A stretch of DNA of 5,838 nucleotides from Crocinitomicaceae bacterium (GTDB lineage Bacteria; Bacteroidota; Bacteroidia; Flavobacteriales_D; Crocinitomicaceae), in NCBI GenBank assembly GCA_030833265.1, contig JAURHO010000105.1, positions 1-5,838 of the forward strand, in the 5' to 3' direction. The position numbers and the translations under genes were made by a program. The notes beneath the pieces were generated by a model that was not told the origin of the DNA, made no database searches, and was given only the letters and a program-made list of their open reading frames with translations. Below, piece by piece: positions 1 through 5,838 of this stretch (position 1 is its first letter; each line of letters opens with the position of its first letter).

Positions 1-663
1 AAGAAGTGCAGCTAGTTCCGAGCTGATTCCGCGACCCTCGTTGCCTAAAACAAGCAGTTGAACTGCATTTGGATCAATGCTTTCAAAAGGCTGTCCTTCC
101 ATAAATGCTCCGAAAGCCTGAGTTCCATTTTCTTTAATGAGCGGTGCGAGATCTTGATAATGGATATTGACCCGAAAAGCAGAAATCATGGTGCTGTGAA
201 TGACCTTAGGGTTGAGGTAATCAACGGTGTTCAATGCACAAAAAATATGTTCAATACCAAACCAATCAGCGGTCCGAATGATGCTGCCTAAATTCCCTGG
301 GTCTTGAATTTGATCGAGCAAAAGGACTTTGCCCTTGCCATCCCATTGTTTGGTAGTCGGAAAACGTACAACGGCATTTAACTTTTTTGGAGTTTTTAAT
401 TGACTGCATCTTTCGAGGTCTTTAGCAGAGGCGCTGAAAACAGGAATTGATAGGTCTTGCCATTCTGGGGTCAGGTCGTTTTCAATGATGAGTTCTTGAA
501 CTAAGCTTGGAAAATAGGCTAGCAGATCTTTGATTAAAGTTTCACCCTCTAAATAGAGGCATTGAGCCGCATCTCTATTTTTTTTGAGTTGCAAGCTTTT
601 AATGAATTTGATCTTGTGTGGACTCAGTTTTTCCAAGTGAATATTCGTTACTTTTGTAGTCAT
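1..663 (-). CDS. SpoU/TrmH-family RNA 2'-O-ribose methyltransferase, C-terminus cut off by window edge
   Basis: Reading the minus strand from the ATG at 663 gives 221 open codons with no stop before base 1, so the gene is partial. The family transfers a methyl group from S-adenosylmethionine to a ribose 2'-OH in tRNA or rRNA, in the cytoplasm. Residues about 22-100 resemble the SpoU substrate-binding domain (KSLQLKKNRD, then YLEGE near 37-41). The SPOUT catalytic domain begins near 113. Motif 1 is seen as LLLDQIQDPGNLGSIIRTAD (114-133), with the family's conserved Asn124 and Arg130. Motif 2 is LVLGNEGRGIS (204-214), with Glu209. Motif 3, which completes the knotted cofactor site, lies beyond the edge; about 25-30 residues are probably missing. 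An in-frame ATG at 717 would add 18 residues, but it runs 56 bases into the divergent gene and starts upstream of a -7-like box at 682-675, so 663 is preferred. The target nucleotide cannot be told; RlmB-like or TrmH-like activity are both possible. Confidence 0.93.
   Translation of the reverse strand, partial: MTTKVTNIHLEKLSPHKIKFIKSLQLKKNRDAAQCLYLEGETLIKDLLAYFPSLVQELIIENDLTPEWQDLSIPVFSASAKDLERCSQLKTPKKLNAVVRFPTTKQWDGKGKVLLLDQIQDPGNLGSIIRTADWFGIEHIFCALNTVDYLNPKVIHSTMISAFRVNIHYQDLAPLIKENGTQAFGAFMEGQPFESIDPNAVQLLVLGNEGRGISSELAALL
649..656 (+). promoter_or_regulatory. Putative Bacteroidota -7 promoter box for tamL
   Basis: TACTTTTG matches the Bacteroidota sigma-factor -7 consensus TAnnTTTG exactly. 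It ends five bases before the tamL ATG at 662, so transcription would begin at or within a few bases of the start codon and the mRNA would be leaderless or nearly so. No clear TTG-type -33 element is found at the usual distance; the nearest upstream TTG (614-616) is too far away. The box lies inside codons 3-5 of the divergent methyltransferase gene. Position and match favour a promoter, but the motif is short and could be chance. Confidence 0.5.
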
Positions 664-664
664 G
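661..664. other. Shared CATG containing both divergent start codons
   Basis: The four bases CATG hold ATG on the plus strand at 662-664 (tamL) and ATG on the minus strand at 663-661 (RNA methyltransferase). The two coding sequences overlap by two bases, head to head. No intergenic space exists, so each gene's promoter and ribosome-binding region must lie in the other gene's coding sequence. The plus-strand start is fixed by a signal peptide immediately after it and by an in-frame stop (TGA 638-640) a short way upstream with no other start codon between. The minus-strand start is less firm because of an in-frame ATG at 717. Confidence 0.7.
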
Positions 665-3412
665 CAATTGCGTCCAAATTTACGATTATTTGCTTTGCTA
701 AGCGTTTTGTTGATCATGACAGCGTGTCGCTTGTCAAAAAATGTGCCGCCTCAAAATTACCTCCTTCACAAAACGAACATCACCTTAGTTTCTCCGCTTA
801 CAACCCAGCTCGATCGCTATGAGCTGACGCAAGTCCTGAGGCAACAGCCAAACGCGCGCTTTTTTCGCTTACCATGGAAATTATGGCTCTATAACAGTTT
901 AGATTCTGCAGCGGTTGCCAATAAGAAATTCAAACGCGTCTCCGCTTTTGAGCTGCGTTTGCACAAAAAGCAACAAAAGGTAGCAGAGGTCAATCAGAAA
1001 CGCAATGCCAAAGCGCTGCGCAAAGGGCGCCCCGATTACCGTGCAAAAGCTGCTCCGGACAGCATTTTTAAACAAGTCATTTGGGCTGAAAAACTCAAGT
1101 ACAAATTCGGACAAAAACCAGTGGTGTTTGACACCTTATTACACCAAAAAAGCCAAGAGCAATTAGCGCGTTATTTGGTTAAAAAAGGTTACTACTATTC
1201 GAAAGTGAGCGCTGAAGTCAAATTGAATGAAAGACAACGCTACGCCCAGACCACTTATATCATTGATGAAGGTCCACGCTATATCATAGATTCAGTGACT
1301 TACGTGGGGCCACGTCTACTTCGTGACCTCCACCTCAAGCTCATTCGCAAGAACTACGAGCCACTCAATGAGCATCCGTTAATCGGCAGACCTTTCGATC
1401 TCGATTATTTAGAAGCTTACCGAGAAAAAGTGGCTAAATTCCTTCGCGATGAAAGTATCTATAAATTTAATTCAACCAGTATTGAATTCTTAGCAGATAC
1501 CAATCGTCAAAAAATGACGGTACACCTCACCATGCGCTTTGAAGATCGTTTGGTGCCTTCATTGCAAAACCCAGATAGTTTGGTAAGAGTTCCTTACCGA
1601 GAAACCAAGATCAATAAAGTGTTTTTTCATTTAGCTGATTCGGCCTTTATGCAAACGAGTTTTACCGCTGCGGCTAACGCTCAGGGTAGAAGTCTATACG
1701 ATTCTTTACAGCCGCAATACTTGAACACGCTCAATAGTCTTTTGTATCAAGAGTTATTGTATACCAAAAAACAAGCGCTTGATTTAAAAGTGCCTTATGG
1801 CACCAAAAGTAATTGGCGCACCATGACCCTTACCTATAACGGTGCTTCACCATGGATCAAGCCAAATGTTTTGGAAATGCAAAATTACCTCGAGCAAAGT
1901 AATACCTACAAAGAATATTACCTCGATCGCTCTTATCGTTCTTTGGTTCAATTGGGTGTATTTGGTTCCGTGAAGCCTTACATTGAAGAAATCCCAGGTA
2001 CCAATTTGCTTAATGTGCATTATTATCTCGAGCCTGCAGAAAAGCAATCTTGGGCCTTTAATCCGCGTTTTACCTCTAGTTTTGGTTTGTTGGGTGCTGC
2101 AGCCTCTCTCAACTATACCAATAAAAACTTATTTGCTGGTGCCGAGCGCTTGACCTTTTCAATAGGTGGAGGTTTTGAATCTCAGCCCCCAGTTTTTGAC
2201 GCGAATGCGCAAGATCAAATTGTCAATTCAGGCAGGACTTTTAACACGTTTGAAATTGGTCCTAGCCTCAAATTAGACTTACCAGGCTTATTCCCAAGCC
2301 CTGTTACCTTGCTTGGTAAACGTCAAAAACCAAGAACCGTCATTAGTACGGCCATGAATTTCGAAAAACGGAGCATCTTTGATCGCCGCGTTTTTCAGCT
2401 CAATTATGCTTGGAAGTTTTTAGTGGGTAAAACACAGGTTTTTCAATTGGGTTTGCCTGGCGCTTCGGTCATTAAATATGTGCACATTGAAAAGTCTCCG
2501 GCTTTTGAAGCACAACTTCAACAAGTCAACGACCTCTTCCTGAATAATGCATACAGCAATCAATTTATTTGGCAAGATTTCAAATTTTCATTTGAGTACA
2601 ATAACAAAGACAAAGATGAAAAAGTAGGTAAAAAGAAATTATTTAAAGGCAGTTTATATTTCAATTCAAGCCTAGATGCTGCAGGTAATTTACTTTATGC
2701 GTTTCGCTCTAATCAAGATACGCTTAACGGAAGTTATTTGTTGGGGTCTCAGCCTTACTCTCAGTTTGTGCGTTTGGACAATCAATTGATTACCTCCAAT
2801 CGGATTGGAAAAGGAAGCTCTTGGCACTTGCGCCTAAATGCAGGTGCGGGCATCCCATACCTAAATTCGAAAACTGCCATGCCCTATGACTACAGTTTCT
2901 TTGGTGGTGGCTCCAACGATAACCGCGGATGGAGAGCACGTGCACTGGGCCCGGGTGCCTACAAATACCACCTCGATACCTCTCGTTTGGCCACCCAGAT
3001 TGGCGACATTCGCTTTGGAGGATCCTTTGAATACCGCTTCAATATGGGTTCTACTTTTAAAGGAGCCTTATTCACTGATTTTGGCAATATTTGGACCTAT
3101 CGCGAAGATGCTTCCCGAGTTGGGAGTCAGTTTGGTTGGACTACCTTTGTGCCGCAACTCGCTATTTCATCGGGCCTCGGATTACGCATGGACCTCGATT
3201 ATTTTATTTTGCGACTAGACGTAGGCTTCCCGATCTATGACCCGGCTTTTGCAGATGGTGCGCGTTGGGTTTTTCAAGATTTCAAAACCCGCGAGACTTA
3301 CTACCAGGAAGGGATGCAGCACTTCAACATGAGTCTTGATCAAGTGAAGGCCATCATGCCGCGACCTTTCTTGCCCAACTATTTGAATTTTGGTATCGGT
3401 TATCCTTTCTAA
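662..3412 (+). CDS. tamL: TamL-like outer-membrane lipoprotein of the Omp85/BamA-TamA family
   Basis: This 916-residue protein is expected in the outer membrane, where Omp85 proteins insert or translocate other proteins; TamL works with TamB. A lipoprotein signal peptide spans residues 1-21, ending LIMTAC, with Cys22 as the lipid-bearing residue; TamL differs from proteobacterial TamA in having such an anchor. No acidic surface-export signal follows the Cys. After it comes a stretch typical of the group (VPPQNYLLHK). Periplasmic POTRA-like segments lie near 148-217 (GYYYSKV, then EGPRYIIDSVTY), 218-300 and 312-463. Residues about 464-916 form the beta-barrel, with repeated amphipathic aromatic strands, the Omp85 loop motif as Arg755-Gly756-Trp757 (RGW, usually RGF/RGY) after a glycine cluster, and a C-terminal strand ending in Phe916. 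Residues 88-129 are strongly basic. ATG 662 is chosen for the signal peptide and because a stop lies upstream in frame. No Shine-Dalgarno sequence is present. A general BamA/TamA-family label is certain; TamL specifically is likely. Confidence 0.92.
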   Translation: MQLRPNLRLFALLSVLLIMTACRLSKNVPPQNYLLHKTNITLVSPLTTQLDRYELTQVLRQQPNARFFRLPWKLWLYNSLDSAAVANKKFKRVSAFELRLHKKQQKVAEVNQKRNAKALRKGRPDYRAKAAPDSIFKQVIWAEKLKYKFGQKPVVFDTLLHQKSQEQLARYLVKKGYYYSKVSAEVKLNERQRYAQTTYIIDEGPRYIIDSVTYVGPRLLRDLHLKLIRKNYEPLNEHPLIGRPFDLDYLEAYREKVAKFLRDESIYKFNSTSIEFLADTNRQKMTVHLTMRFEDRLVPSLQNPDSLVRVPYRETKINKVFFHLADSAFMQTSFTAAANAQGRSLYDSLQPQYLNTLNSLLYQELLYTKKQALDLKVPYGTKSNWRTMTLTYNGASPWIKPNVLEMQNYLEQSNTYKEYYLDRSYRSLVQLGVFGSVKPYIEEIPGTNLLNVHYYLEPAEKQSWAFNPRFTSSFGLLGAAASLNYTNKNLFAGAERLTFSIGGGFESQPPVFDANAQDQIVNSGRTFNTFEIGPSLKLDLPGLFPSPVTLLGKRQKPRTVISTAMNFEKRSIFDRRVFQLNYAWKFLVGKTQVFQLGLPGASVIKYVHIEKSPAFEAQLQQVNDLFLNNAYSNQFIWQDFKFSFEYNNKDKDEKVGKKKLFKGSLYFNSSLDAAGNLLYAFRSNQDTLNGSYLLGSQPYSQFVRLDNQLITSNRIGKGSSWHLRLNAGAGIPYLNSKTAMPYDYSFFGGGSNDNRGWRARALGPGAYKYHLDTSRLATQIGDIRFGGSFEYRFNMGSTFKGALFTDFGNIWTYREDASRVGSQFGWTTFVPQLAISSGLGLRMDLDYFILRLDVGFPIYDPAFADGARWVFQDFKTRETYYQEGMQHFNMSLDQVKAIMPRPFLPNYLNFGIGYPF
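675..682 (-). promoter_or_regulatory. Putative Bacteroidota -7 promoter box for the RNA methyltransferase gene
   Basis: On the minus strand the bases read TAAATTTG, an exact match to TAnnTTTG. The box ends 11 bases before the ATG at 663, so the leader would be only several bases long. No TTG-like -33 element is seen at the expected distance. It sits inside codons 5-7 of tamL and points towards the plus-strand box at 649-656. If real, it supports the 663 start over the ATG at 717. Confidence 0.45.
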
Positions 3413-3413
3413 C

Positions 3414-5003
3414 ATGAAAAAGTTATTTGTTTTCTCAACCTTATTCTTGATTTTGTTCAGTTGCATGAAGGGTCAAAAAGTAGATTTGATCATTCACAAC
3501 GCCGCAATTCATTGCCTAGACGACGCCAACTCGACCGAGCAGGCCATGGCCATCCTAGATGGGCGAATTGTGGAAGTTGGTCCAGAAAGACAAATTTTGA
3601 ATAAATACCGCTCCGATGAAACCATTGACGCACAGGGCAAAGAGGTTTATCCTGGCCTCACCGATGCGCATGGTCATATGCTGATGTATGCCAAGCAATT
3701 ACTCGGTGTCGATTTGCGCGGTGTTCGCTCAGCCCAAGAAATGATTCATCGCTGTGAGCAATATAAAGCCACGCATCCAAATCTCAAAATGCTGGTTGGT
3801 AGAGGCTGGGACCAAAGCCTTTGGGCTGGTCAGCAAATGCCCACGAACACTGAGCTCAATCAACTTTTTCCTAATATTCCAGTATGCCTTTACCGCATCG
3901 ATGGGCACGCCGCTCTTATCAATGATTTTTTAATTAAGAAAAGCAAGTTGCTAGAGAAGTTGCCGACCCTCAAAGGAGGAGAGGTTGATGGGGGTTTACT
4001 CATCGATAATGCCATGAATTTGGTGCAGCCTTTTATTCCTGATTACCCGAAAAAAGACTACTTAAAAGCGCTTTTGCAAGTACAAGATGAACTTTTGCAA
4101 TACGGAATAACGGGTGTGCATGAGGCAGGTATTGATTTTGAACACATTGCTTGGTTCCAAGAGTTGGTGGCTAGTGAGCGTCTGAAATTGAACGTGTATG
4201 CCATGCTCATGGATGCTCCTGAAAACAGAAGTTTTGCTGCTAAAAACGGCCCGTACCACTTCAAAAACCTTACTATTCGTAGTTTCAAGTGTTTTGCCGA
4301 TGGGGCCTTAGGTTCTCGTGGGGCTTTACTTAAGGCGCCATACCACGACCATCCCGAAAGTCGCGGTTTGCTCCTGACAGAAGTGGAACGCATGCAAAAT
4401 TTGGCGCAGTTTTGTTTGAAGCACAACTATCAAATGAATACCCACAGTATTGGAGATTCAGCTAATGCCCTCATTTTGAATCTATACGCTTCTATTTATA
4501 AGCAAAAACCTGATCACCGTTTTAGAATTGAACATGCGCAGGTAGTTGACCCCATTGATTTTCAAAAATTTGCCGATTTTGCCGTTTTTCCGTCGGTGCA
4601 ACCCACTCATGCCGTTTCAGATTCAGATTGGGCCGAGGCGCGTTTGGGTAAAAAGCGCATGAAAGGTGCTTATGCTTATAAAACTTTATTGCAACAGTTC
4701 GGTATGCTGGCACTAGGTACAGATTTTCCCGTAGAGCAAACCAATCCATTTTTAACCATCCAAGCGGCTGTGCATCATTCCACTGCAGAAGCCTTGACCC
4801 TTGATGAAGTGCTGAAAGGCATGACGATTTGGGCTGCTTTTGCAGCTTTTCAAGAAAAAGAGTTGGGTTCTATAGAAAAAGGCAAGCAAGCCACTTTTGT
4901 CATTTTTGAAAATCCAGTAACTGCTGATCAAGGTCAGGTACAGAACTATGCTTGGCGCACCTTTATCAATGGTAAATGTGTGTTCAAGTTAGAGGCCTTG
5001 TAG
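3414..5003 (+). CDS. YtcJ-type amidohydrolase (amidohydrolase family 3), predicted lipoprotein
   Basis: The 529-residue product is a metal-dependent hydrolase of the amidohydrolase superfamily, which cleaves C-N or related bonds in amides, cyclic amides and similar compounds; the substrate cannot be predicted. All expected metal-site residues are present: His86-x-His88 (GLTDAHGHM) on strand 1, Lys292 (SFKCFADGALGS) as a candidate bridging residue, His344 (NTHSIGD), His374 (RIEHAQ) and Asp437 (LGTDFPVE) on strand 8. The flanking beta-sandwich parts are seen at the N-terminus (VDLIIHNAAI) and C-terminus (GSIEKGKQATFVIF). A lipoprotein signal runs MKKLFVFSTLFLILFSC, with Cys17 as the anchor and no acidic export motif after it, suggesting a periplasm-facing lipoprotein. 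An in-frame ATG at 3390 is rejected because it would put eight extra residues before this signal and overlap tamL. The start follows the tamL stop by one base, with no Shine-Dalgarno sequence, so the two are probably translated from one mRNA. The enzyme looks intact and active. Confidence 0.92.
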   Translation: MKKLFVFSTLFLILFSCMKGQKVDLIIHNAAIHCLDDANSTEQAMAILDGRIVEVGPERQILNKYRSDETIDAQGKEVYPGLTDAHGHMLMYAKQLLGVDLRGVRSAQEMIHRCEQYKATHPNLKMLVGRGWDQSLWAGQQMPTNTELNQLFPNIPVCLYRIDGHAALINDFLIKKSKLLEKLPTLKGGEVDGGLLIDNAMNLVQPFIPDYPKKDYLKALLQVQDELLQYGITGVHEAGIDFEHIAWFQELVASERLKLNVYAMLMDAPENRSFAAKNGPYHFKNLTIRSFKCFADGALGSRGALLKAPYHDHPESRGLLLTEVERMQNLAQFCLKHNYQMNTHSIGDSANALILNLYASIYKQKPDHRFRIEHAQVVDPIDFQKFADFAVFPSVQPTHAVSDSDWAEARLGKKRMKGAYAYKTLLQQFGMLALGTDFPVEQTNPFLTIQAAVHHSTAEALTLDEVLKGMTIWAAFAAFQEKELGSIEKGKQATFVIFENPVTADQGQVQNYAWRTFINGKCVFKLEAL

Positions 5004-5048
5004 CTTGTCCTGCTTCAGTTAATTTTTTATTCATTCAAATCATTCTCA
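5004..5048. other. Short intergenic spacer without recognisable signals
   Basis: This 45-base AT-rich gap is the only real spacer in the window. I see no inverted repeat with a T-tract that would make a terminator, no TAnnTTTG box and no Shine-Dalgarno sequence. It does contain a run of T (about 5023-5028), but without a stem before it. Transcription probably continues through it. Confidence 0.5.
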
Positions 5049-5534
5049 ATGCGTCCAATTTTTCTCTTGTTATTTTTAAGCGGCTTTCATTGGCATTTTT
5101 TTGCTCAAATAGATAAAGCAGCTCAGCGAGATTCCTTGAACCTAATTTTCTTGAATAAGACGCTCAATTTTTGGCATCAAGCAGCAAGAGAAGCAGATTT
5201 TGAAAGTTACTTTAATTGGACAAGTTCGAATTTCGTTTTCTTAGGAACTGCCCCAGGAGAGCGTTGGACAAAAACAGAATTCATGGCCTTTTGCAAGCCC
5301 TACTTCGATAAAGGAAAAGCTTGGGACTTCAAGCCATCTAACAGGCACTGGCATTTTGCTGCCGATGGAAAGGTAGCGTATTTCGATGAAGATTTAGATA
5401 CCTGGATGCAGGGCTGCAGGGGAAGCGGCATATTTGTTTTGGAAAAAGGTGAATGGCGCTTGGCCTATTATAACCTAACAGTCTTGATTGAAAATGAAAA
5501 AATCAAGCCCTTCATCGAATTACGCAAGCACTAA
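5049..5534 (+). CDS. Exported NTF2/SnoaL-like small protein
   Basis: The 161-residue product resembles SnoaL-like members of the NTF2 superfamily, a cone-shaped alpha+beta fold used for catalysis or ligand binding; no specific reaction can be assigned. Residues 1-19 form a hydrophobic signal peptide ending near FFAQ, so the protein is likely periplasmic or secreted, and it lacks a lipobox Cys. The domain covers about 36-150: a first helix with FWHQAAREADFESYF (41-55), the strand FVFLGT (62-67), WTKTEFMAFCKPYFDKGKAW (73-92), a strand pair with GKVAYFDEDLDTW (107-119), then the conserved GCRGSG (122-127) and the closing strands EWRLAYYNLTVLI (135-147). The mature protein has two cysteines, Cys82 and Cys123. 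It lies 45 bases after the amidohydrolase gene, and its stop codon overlaps the prmC start (TAATG). Proteins of this kind are common in Bacteroidota but little characterised. No frameshift or truncation is seen. Confidence 0.85.
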   Translation: MRPIFLLLFLSGFHWHFFAQIDKAAQRDSLNLIFLNKTLNFWHQAAREADFESYFNWTSSNFVFLGTAPGERWTKTEFMAFCKPYFDKGKAWDFKPSNRHWHFAADGKVAYFDEDLDTWMQGCRGSGIFVLEKGEWRLAYYNLTVLIENEKIKPFIELRKH

Positions 5535-5838
5535 TGTTTGTAGCAGATAACAGACTCATAAGCGCCAAAGCTTATTTTAACGAGCAGTTAGGCGCCCAAT
5601 TTTCAGCATCTGAATGCAAGCAGATGTGGCAGCAAATCTTGCAAAAACGCTTTGATTGGAGCGCTACTGAACTTCTACTCAAACACGAGGAACGCCTCTC
5701 TGAATCAGATTTACTTTACATCAGAAGTTTTGTCAAGCGTTTACAAAACCACGAACCCTTTCAGCATATTCTCGGTGAAGTTTTCTTTGCAGATTTGCTG
5801 CTGAAATCTGATGCAAGAGCTTTGGTGCCTCGGCCTGA
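5534..5838 (+). CDS. prmC: PrmC, peptide chain release factor N5-glutamine methyltransferase, N-terminal part
   Basis: An ATG at 5534 opens a frame that stays open to the window edge: 101 whole codons plus two bases. PrmC (HemK) methylates the glutamine of the GGQ motif of release factors RF1 and RF2 in the cytoplasm, using S-adenosylmethionine. Residues 1-70 are helical and fit the N-terminal substrate-binding domain, with SAKAYFNEQL near 10-19. The diagnostic part is the domain linker: EPFQHILGE (74-82) followed by LVPRP (97-101), matching the family pattern EP.QYI.G...F.G..F.V....LIPRPET. The SAM-binding domain and the catalytic NPPY motif lie beyond the edge, so activity cannot be judged. 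The start codon shares its A with the stop codon of the upstream gene, suggesting translational coupling. There is no Shine-Dalgarno sequence. Confidence 0.9.
   Translation, partial: MFVADNRLISAKAYFNEQLGAQFSASECKQMWQQILQKRFDWSATELLLKHEERLSESDLLYIRSFVKRLQNHEPFQHILGEVFFADLLLKSDARALVPRP

Noticed and set aside
58..291. Plus-strand open frame of 77 codons
   Set aside because: It lies opposite the SpoU/TrmH methyltransferase, whose motifs 1 and 2 are clear on the minus strand here; the plus-strand peptide shows no recognisable domain.
661..717. Longer start for the RNA methyltransferase at the minus-strand ATG 717
   Set aside because: It would add 18 residues not typical of the family, overlap tamL by 56 bases, and place the start upstream of the candidate -7 box. 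It is possible but less likely than 663.
562..822. Plus-strand open frame of 86 codons spanning the divergent junction
   Set aside because: It overlaps both the methyltransferase start and the tamL signal-peptide region in another frame, and has no family resemblance.
2886..3218. Plus-strand open frame of 110 codons within the tamL barrel region
   Set aside because: The tamL frame is continuous here and encodes the RGW motif and barrel strands; the other frame shows no recognisable features.
3390..3413. Longer start for the amidohydrolase at ATG 3390
   Set aside because: It would put eight residues before a complete lipoprotein signal peptide and overlap the end of tamL; ATG 3414 gives a standard Lys-Lys signal start.
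4058..4426. Minus-strand open frames within the amidohydrolase gene
   Set aside because: They lie opposite the conserved Lys292 region of the amidohydrolase and read as low-complexity reverse translations without domain signals.
5004..5048. Possible terminator or internal promoter in the 45-base spacer
   Set aside because: A short T-run is present but no stem precedes it, and no TAnnTTTG box is found, so neither call is supported.
1..5838. Search for CRISPR arrays, tRNA or rRNA genes, insertion sequences and long repeats
   Set aside because: Coding sequence fills nearly all of the window, with no regularly spaced repeats, cloverleaf-like segment, transposase motif or terminal inverted repeats noticed by eye.

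Overview
This window looks like chromosomal DNA from a Bacteroidota bacterium, most likely of the Flavobacteriales or a related order. Four things point there. The large outer-membrane protein is of the lipoprotein type (TamL) that Bacteroidota use in place of TamA. There are no Shine-Dalgarno sequences before any start codon. Two sequences match the Bacteroidota -7 promoter consensus TAnnTTTG exactly. Coding is very dense, with one-base and overlapping junctions. The species cannot be named from this sequence alone.

Layout. Bases 1-663, minus strand, hold the N-terminal and central parts of a SpoU/TrmH-family RNA 2'-O-ribose methyltransferase, whose C-terminus runs off the left edge. Its ATG overlaps the ATG of the next, divergent gene: both lie inside one CATG at 661-664. 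From there a plus-strand series runs to the right edge. It contains a TamL-like Omp85 outer-membrane lipoprotein (662-3412); after a single base, a YtcJ-type amidohydrolase lipoprotein (3414-5003); after 45 bases, a small exported NTF2/SnoaL-like protein (5049-5534); and, sharing one base with its stop codon, the N-terminal part of prmC, the release-factor glutamine methyltransferase (5534 to the edge). The four genes are probably co-transcribed.

Function. The window combines translation-related modification enzymes (an RNA methyltransferase and PrmC) with cell-envelope proteins (TamL, a lipoprotein hydrolase and a secreted NTF2-like protein). TamL is expected to help insert proteins or move lipids at the outer membrane, together with a TamB partner that is not encoded here. 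The substrates of the amidohydrolase and the NTF2-like protein cannot be read from sequence. I see no mobile element, CRISPR array, tRNA, rRNA, phage gene or defence system, and no intergenic gap longer than 45 bases. The region looks like ordinary core genome. Its most unusual point is the head-to-head junction at 649-682, where two facing promoter-like boxes each sit inside the opposite gene's coding sequence.
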